Shown: one piece after another, positions 7,201 to 9,114 of the stretch
Position numbering within the stretch: the first letter of the stretch is position 1
How the letters are laid out: every line of letters begins with the position of its first letter
Assembly (NCBI GenBank): GCA_900555365.1
Contig: USKO01000021.1
Location: forward strand, 1-9,114
Direction of reading: 5' to 3'
DNA from: an uncultured Bacillota bacterium
GTDB taxonomy: Bacteria; Bacillota; Clostridia; Christensenellales; UBA1242
Length of the DNA: 9,114 nucleotides
The notes under the pieces: generated by a model
What the model saw: the letters and a program-made list of their open reading frames with translations, nothing else
What the model was told of the DNA's origin: nothing
Database searches by the model: none
Program-made: the position numbers and the translations under genes

Positions 7201-9063
7201 ATTCATTGTAAGAGCAACATACAAATTGTTTTGAGAGGTTGAAAGCGTTGGCGTGTTTAGCTTATAACTATTAGCAATTGCATACGACTGGCTTTCGACT
7301 CGCATGGTATTTGAAGAAATTGTTCCATTTATTGAAAGAACAATATAGTCATATGAGCCGCCATTTTCAAAATCTATATACACCGTTGCAGATTCAGCGA
7401 TTGCTATAGTTCTATTTTGCTCTCCTTCTCCTGGAGTAAAGTATTTAACAAGTATTGAATCTTGACTGTTTTGCTGTGAATCAAATGTAATACCAAGCTC
7501 TCCCTCTTCAAACCTTATCATTTGCGCTGATAAGTCTAGGAAAGTGAGATTTATTGATGCGCTTTTCCCATTTAGTGAAGAATATAGCACTTGTTCTGTC
7601 TCTTCGTCAAGATTTGGTCTTTCAATCAAATTCCCACTATCACTAGTATAGGCATATAAATCTACCCTAATACTTGTATTGGCTTTCAGAGAATTATCAG
7701 GCATATTATCACGAAGATTGGTGAAGTTTATCACAAAGCCTTCTTCGCTAGAGTCGTGAATGATATCTTCAATCTCTGCATTGTTATAATAAATTTTCCA
7801 CTCTCCAGAAATATATCTGATATCAAATTCTAAGTATTGATCATTTGAGTAGTATCGTACACCTTCTTCATAGTTGTATCGCATCAGCATTGTATAGCCA
7901 GTTGCAGGTTTCAAAGTATAACTTTGAGAGTCCTCATCATAAGTATATATAGGCACATTGGTCACTTTCGCCTCATAATAATTCTTAGTTCCCTGGCTTT
8001 CTCCTGCTGACCTATTATTCCTTTGAAGCTCTACGCTAGGAGATGTATTTACATACATAATAACAGAATCAGATAATTTAGAATCAATAGTATAGGCATT
8101 GCTGTTTTCTTCGCTTGTTTGATATATGGATACCGAATATTCTCCAGCAGGAATACTTCGTCCAAAATCATTAAAGATCAAATAATCTCCGCTTAGTCCT
8201 CTGTTTGAATTTAAAATGTTGGTATATAGAATTGTCGCGACTCCTCCTTCAGGTGAACTTGCAATAACACGACCACTTCTATTAGTATATATGTCAATCA
8301 AATCAAAGTAAGAATAGGTTCCGACTGTTGTAAGGTCAGCATCATTGTTGTAAATTTCAATTTCTGGTAAAAGCTGATATGCTGGAACAGTCACATCATA
8401 GTATACCCCAGTGTCGCCATCAGCATTTCTTGAAGTAAATCTCAACACAACCCTTTGATTCGCAAAGCTTGTAGCAGAAAATTCAAACGGAGATGTATAT
8501 GAGTTGCTCGCCGACAATATATAAAGTTCGGTTTTCCCAGAGCTGCTTGGCGATACCTCTTTGAAATAGTCAATCATCTCTTGCATGAAGGAAGTTGCTT
8601 CAAATTTTTCTGAGTCAAATGTCAATTTCCCATCTGTAACTTCTAGTGAAAGAGGAGTTTCATATTTATATATATAATCATCTAATAAAACACTGTTTGC
8701 TGCAGTTATACTTAAATCTGTGCTAGAAGGCAGAGCTATAATAGAAATTTGATACCTTGTGCTTGCTGCAATCTGGGCAATTTCTCTTAAATCAAGAGAT
8801 TCACTGTCTACTAAAATCTTAGCAACTGATGATGTCTGGTCTTCTTCAAGCAATGCATCTATAACTACATAATATGAATAAGGTTTAAATGATGAATCTT
8901 CACTATATTCACTCGGACTTGTCCAGCTCCACAAGAGGTAATTGTTTGTAACAGTTATTTCTTGGTCAACTGAATTTAATTTTCTAAGTGAAAAGTTAAA
9001 CTCGCTAAATTGATAATATTGATTAGAATCTTCCTGATAGCCTATTCGTGAAATATTAATCAT
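4222..9063 (-). CDS. Giant surface-type protein: Fn3-like modules and C-terminal GLUG-type beta-helix; N-terminus uncertain
   Basis: The open frame gives 1613 residues, acidic and rich in Ser, Asn, Tyr and Ile with little Lys, as in extracellular beta-rich proteins. Three Fn3-like modules are fairly clear: about 1-130 (WSW at 45-47, YYVVIDAL, TRYQISIIAL), about 735-815 (VSW at 745-747, YQVDISYYD, YQYYIISVTAL) and about 1115-1210 (WQW at 1133-1135, QYYVTINIGG, ILSFSIRA). The rest of 131-1110 looks like more beta-sandwich modules that I cannot name. Then GRGTEESPYLISNAEQFLEI (1222-1241) and YYRLTQDIEL (1252-1261), the classic lead-in to a GLUG-type right-handed beta-helix, which runs to about 1560. 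The C-terminus has no LPXTG and no membrane helix, so any anchor must be N-terminal or on a partner. A likely role is adhesion or glycan or protein binding outside the cell (inference). The ATG at 9061-9063 has no ribosome binding site and no signal peptide follows it, so the true gene probably begins beyond the window. Confidence 0.85.
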   Translation of the reverse strand: MINISRIGYQEDSNQYYQFSEFNFSLRKLNSVDQEITVTNNYLLWSWTSPSEYSEDSSFKPYSYYVVIDALLEEDQTSSVAKILVDSESLDLREIAQIAASTRYQISIIALPSSTDLSITAANSVLLDDYIYKYETPLSLEVTDGKLTFDSEKFEATSFMQEMIDYFKEVSPSSSGKTELYILSASNSYTSPFEFSATSFANQRVVLRFTSRNADGDTGVYYDVTVPAYQLLPEIEIYNNDADLTTVGTYSYFDLIDIYTNRSGRVIASSPEGGVATILYTNILNSNRGLSGDYLIFNDFGRSIPAGEYSVSIYQTSEENSNAYTIDSKLSDSVIMYVNTSPSVELQRNNRSAGESQGTKNYYEAKVTNVPIYTYDEDSQSYTLKPATGYTMLMRYNYEEGVRYYSNDQYLEFDIRYISGEWKIYYNNAEIEDIIHDSSEEGFVINFTNLRDNMPDNSLKANTSIRVDLYAYTSDSGNLIERPNLDEETEQVLYSSLNGKSASINLTFLDLSAQMIRFEEGELGITFDSQQNSQDSILVKYFTPGEGEQNRTIAIAESATVYIDFENGGSYDYIVLSINGTISSNTMRVESQSYAIANSYKLNTPTLSTSQNNLYVALTMNDINNFTNLKYMLGNDVTLENGEGYYYSSERITGTYLLYNVGSNLERYPSEIDASQFYVFLLGNSGVFSIAQPEEGQNVGGADNILTFVGTDGSDRPVFSSQVASINAKMLATIQEDPFIANGGVSWEVAEEEMLQDGALVIYQVDISYYDLVMEGTNNEYQFKYTDTYYTTALSIDQSYIEDTYQYYIISVTALAGVQSDIISSGTITTIEGEYYNIAGAVSYSDGSQVLRGQKLSAGDSATNNFVTRTTAPTLLSGMSGISTGSIEFYISANVYNNNPSDTTTNIDEEKSESAQERISILASYSQNGHDYEIDLRGQFIFEVDTSAAATGLIKVTFLLEEGQLNISNSFNIEIRNYIDSKAVSLLMSNPLVIENVLKLPSLSEEYYQVVLAQDEYGIYYTYIDFTNYFNNVSILGDRSPYAIKITSNSINSQASSEVLITNESESKMFKLLEEYTSITLQAIDNQAETEANRKLLLNSDIKTFEIAATSVGTVEDRWIDISWDEDRSMFTWQWDEQHEESNNDSYQYYVTINIGGDVTREVVTNNYYMPAQGGQNIIILSFSIRARQLGQTDNDTIYIFSETLSYELDGGQISYSLFSSGRGTEESPYLISNAEQFLEIYKRNVEGSQIYYRLTQDIELGENFLISLAAGEIDFRAQTLYGNIDGQGHTLTLNANSFLETANTYDASSIFNNGIFNNYFALFESIDSSASISDLNVELSIDITNLDGTNLLITSLSLYNYGHIENVTVNATTINNLSGSTTSIQNAAFISGIVSVNYGTISNCVNNASFNFQMRQNLNIRFAYSAITSFNDRSLQSSGVIENCFNNGDVSLRVASQNNISYLSGITIVNSGTIRRSGNDGNFDVTALSSGISFTTYQTGITYLNSYGNIEYCYNNGQLLKSASNGTIHRAGIAITLTGGTINYLADTSGYALIVTVRGAVTDNGINYAVANSGTSTQIQTQTLREQTPIDAGDGYQFEIISVEGGFKAQII
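4399..4983 (-). repeat. Six GLUG-like beta-helix rungs inside the giant protein
   Basis: A repeated turn of the type (Y/S)G-x-I-x-N-C-x-N-N-G recurs at 32-40 residue spacing. The examples are NYGHIENVTVN (1361), NYGTISNCVNNAS (1398), SSGVIENCFNNGD (1438), NSGTIRRSGNDGN (1471), SYGNIEYCYNNGQ (1507) and TGGTINYLADTSG (1539). This is the consensus of GLUG repeats, known from surface proteins and M26 peptidases, in which each repeat adds one rung to a right-handed helix. Only the fold is implied; no peptidase motif is visible. Confidence 0.75.
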
Positions 9064-9114
9064 TACATTTGGAATGTTTCTTGTAGCCGCAGGGGTTTAT
9101 TTCTTCATGATTCC
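9056..9114 (-). other. Open partial frame at the right edge: end of an upstream gene or frameshifted upstream part of the giant gene
   Basis: In the frame starting at 9112, 18 codons read NHEEINPCGYKKHSKCND and stop at TAA (9056-9058), overlapping the ATG of the giant frame. Read literally this is the end of another gene, translationally coupled to the next. If one C is removed from the run of four (9092-9095), the same stretch reads NHEEINP-AATRNIPNV and continues without a stop into the giant frame, a natural-looking first strand of its Fn3-like module. Without that change, the giant frame has a stop at 9097-9099. Too little is present to decide. Confidence 0.4.

Overview
The window looks like chromosomal DNA from a low-GC Gram-positive bacterium, probably an uncultured gut-type member of the Bacillota (Clostridia-like). 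The base composition is AT-rich. The promoters are typical sigma-A boxes with extended -10 elements, two terminators are strong stem-loops with T-runs, and metK has an AGGAGG ribosome binding site. The long secreted-type protein (Fn3-like modules plus a GLUG-type beta-helix) is also typical of that group. No TGA is read as tryptophan, so the standard bacterial code fits. The lineage is an inference, not something the sequence proves.

Every gene is on the minus strand, so transcription runs from high to low coordinates. From right to left: (a) 9056-9114 holds a short open stretch that is either the end of an upstream gene or the upstream part of the giant gene put out of frame by one extra C; (b) 4222-9063 encodes a giant surface-type protein of at least 1613 residues, closed by a strong terminator at 4185-4220; (c) 3107-4027 encodes an unrecognised 306-residue protein with an N-terminal signal and a C-terminal membrane anchor, preceded by its own promoter; (d) 1885-2982 is metK (S-adenosylmethionine synthetase), with its own promoter, a PerR-box-like palindrome over the -10 element, and a terminator; (e) 1-1644 is typA/bipA, a translational GTPase, cut by the left window edge and with its own promoter.

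The genes look like separate transcription units rather than one operon: each of the three complete upstream regions has a promoter, and terminators follow metK and the giant gene. metK and typA are housekeeping genes. The giant protein and the 306-residue protein are both predicted to work outside the membrane and lie next to each other, but nothing here proves a shared function.

There is no gene-free stretch above 300 bases. The three gaps (1645-1884, 2983-3106, 4028-4221) hold only promoters, terminators and AT-rich inverted repeats. I see no tRNA, rRNA, CRISPR array, riboswitch or insertion sequence. The most notable signal is the exact 7-1-7 PerR-type palindrome on the metK promoter. After that come the possible one-base frameshift near the right edge and the unusual signature residues of MetK.
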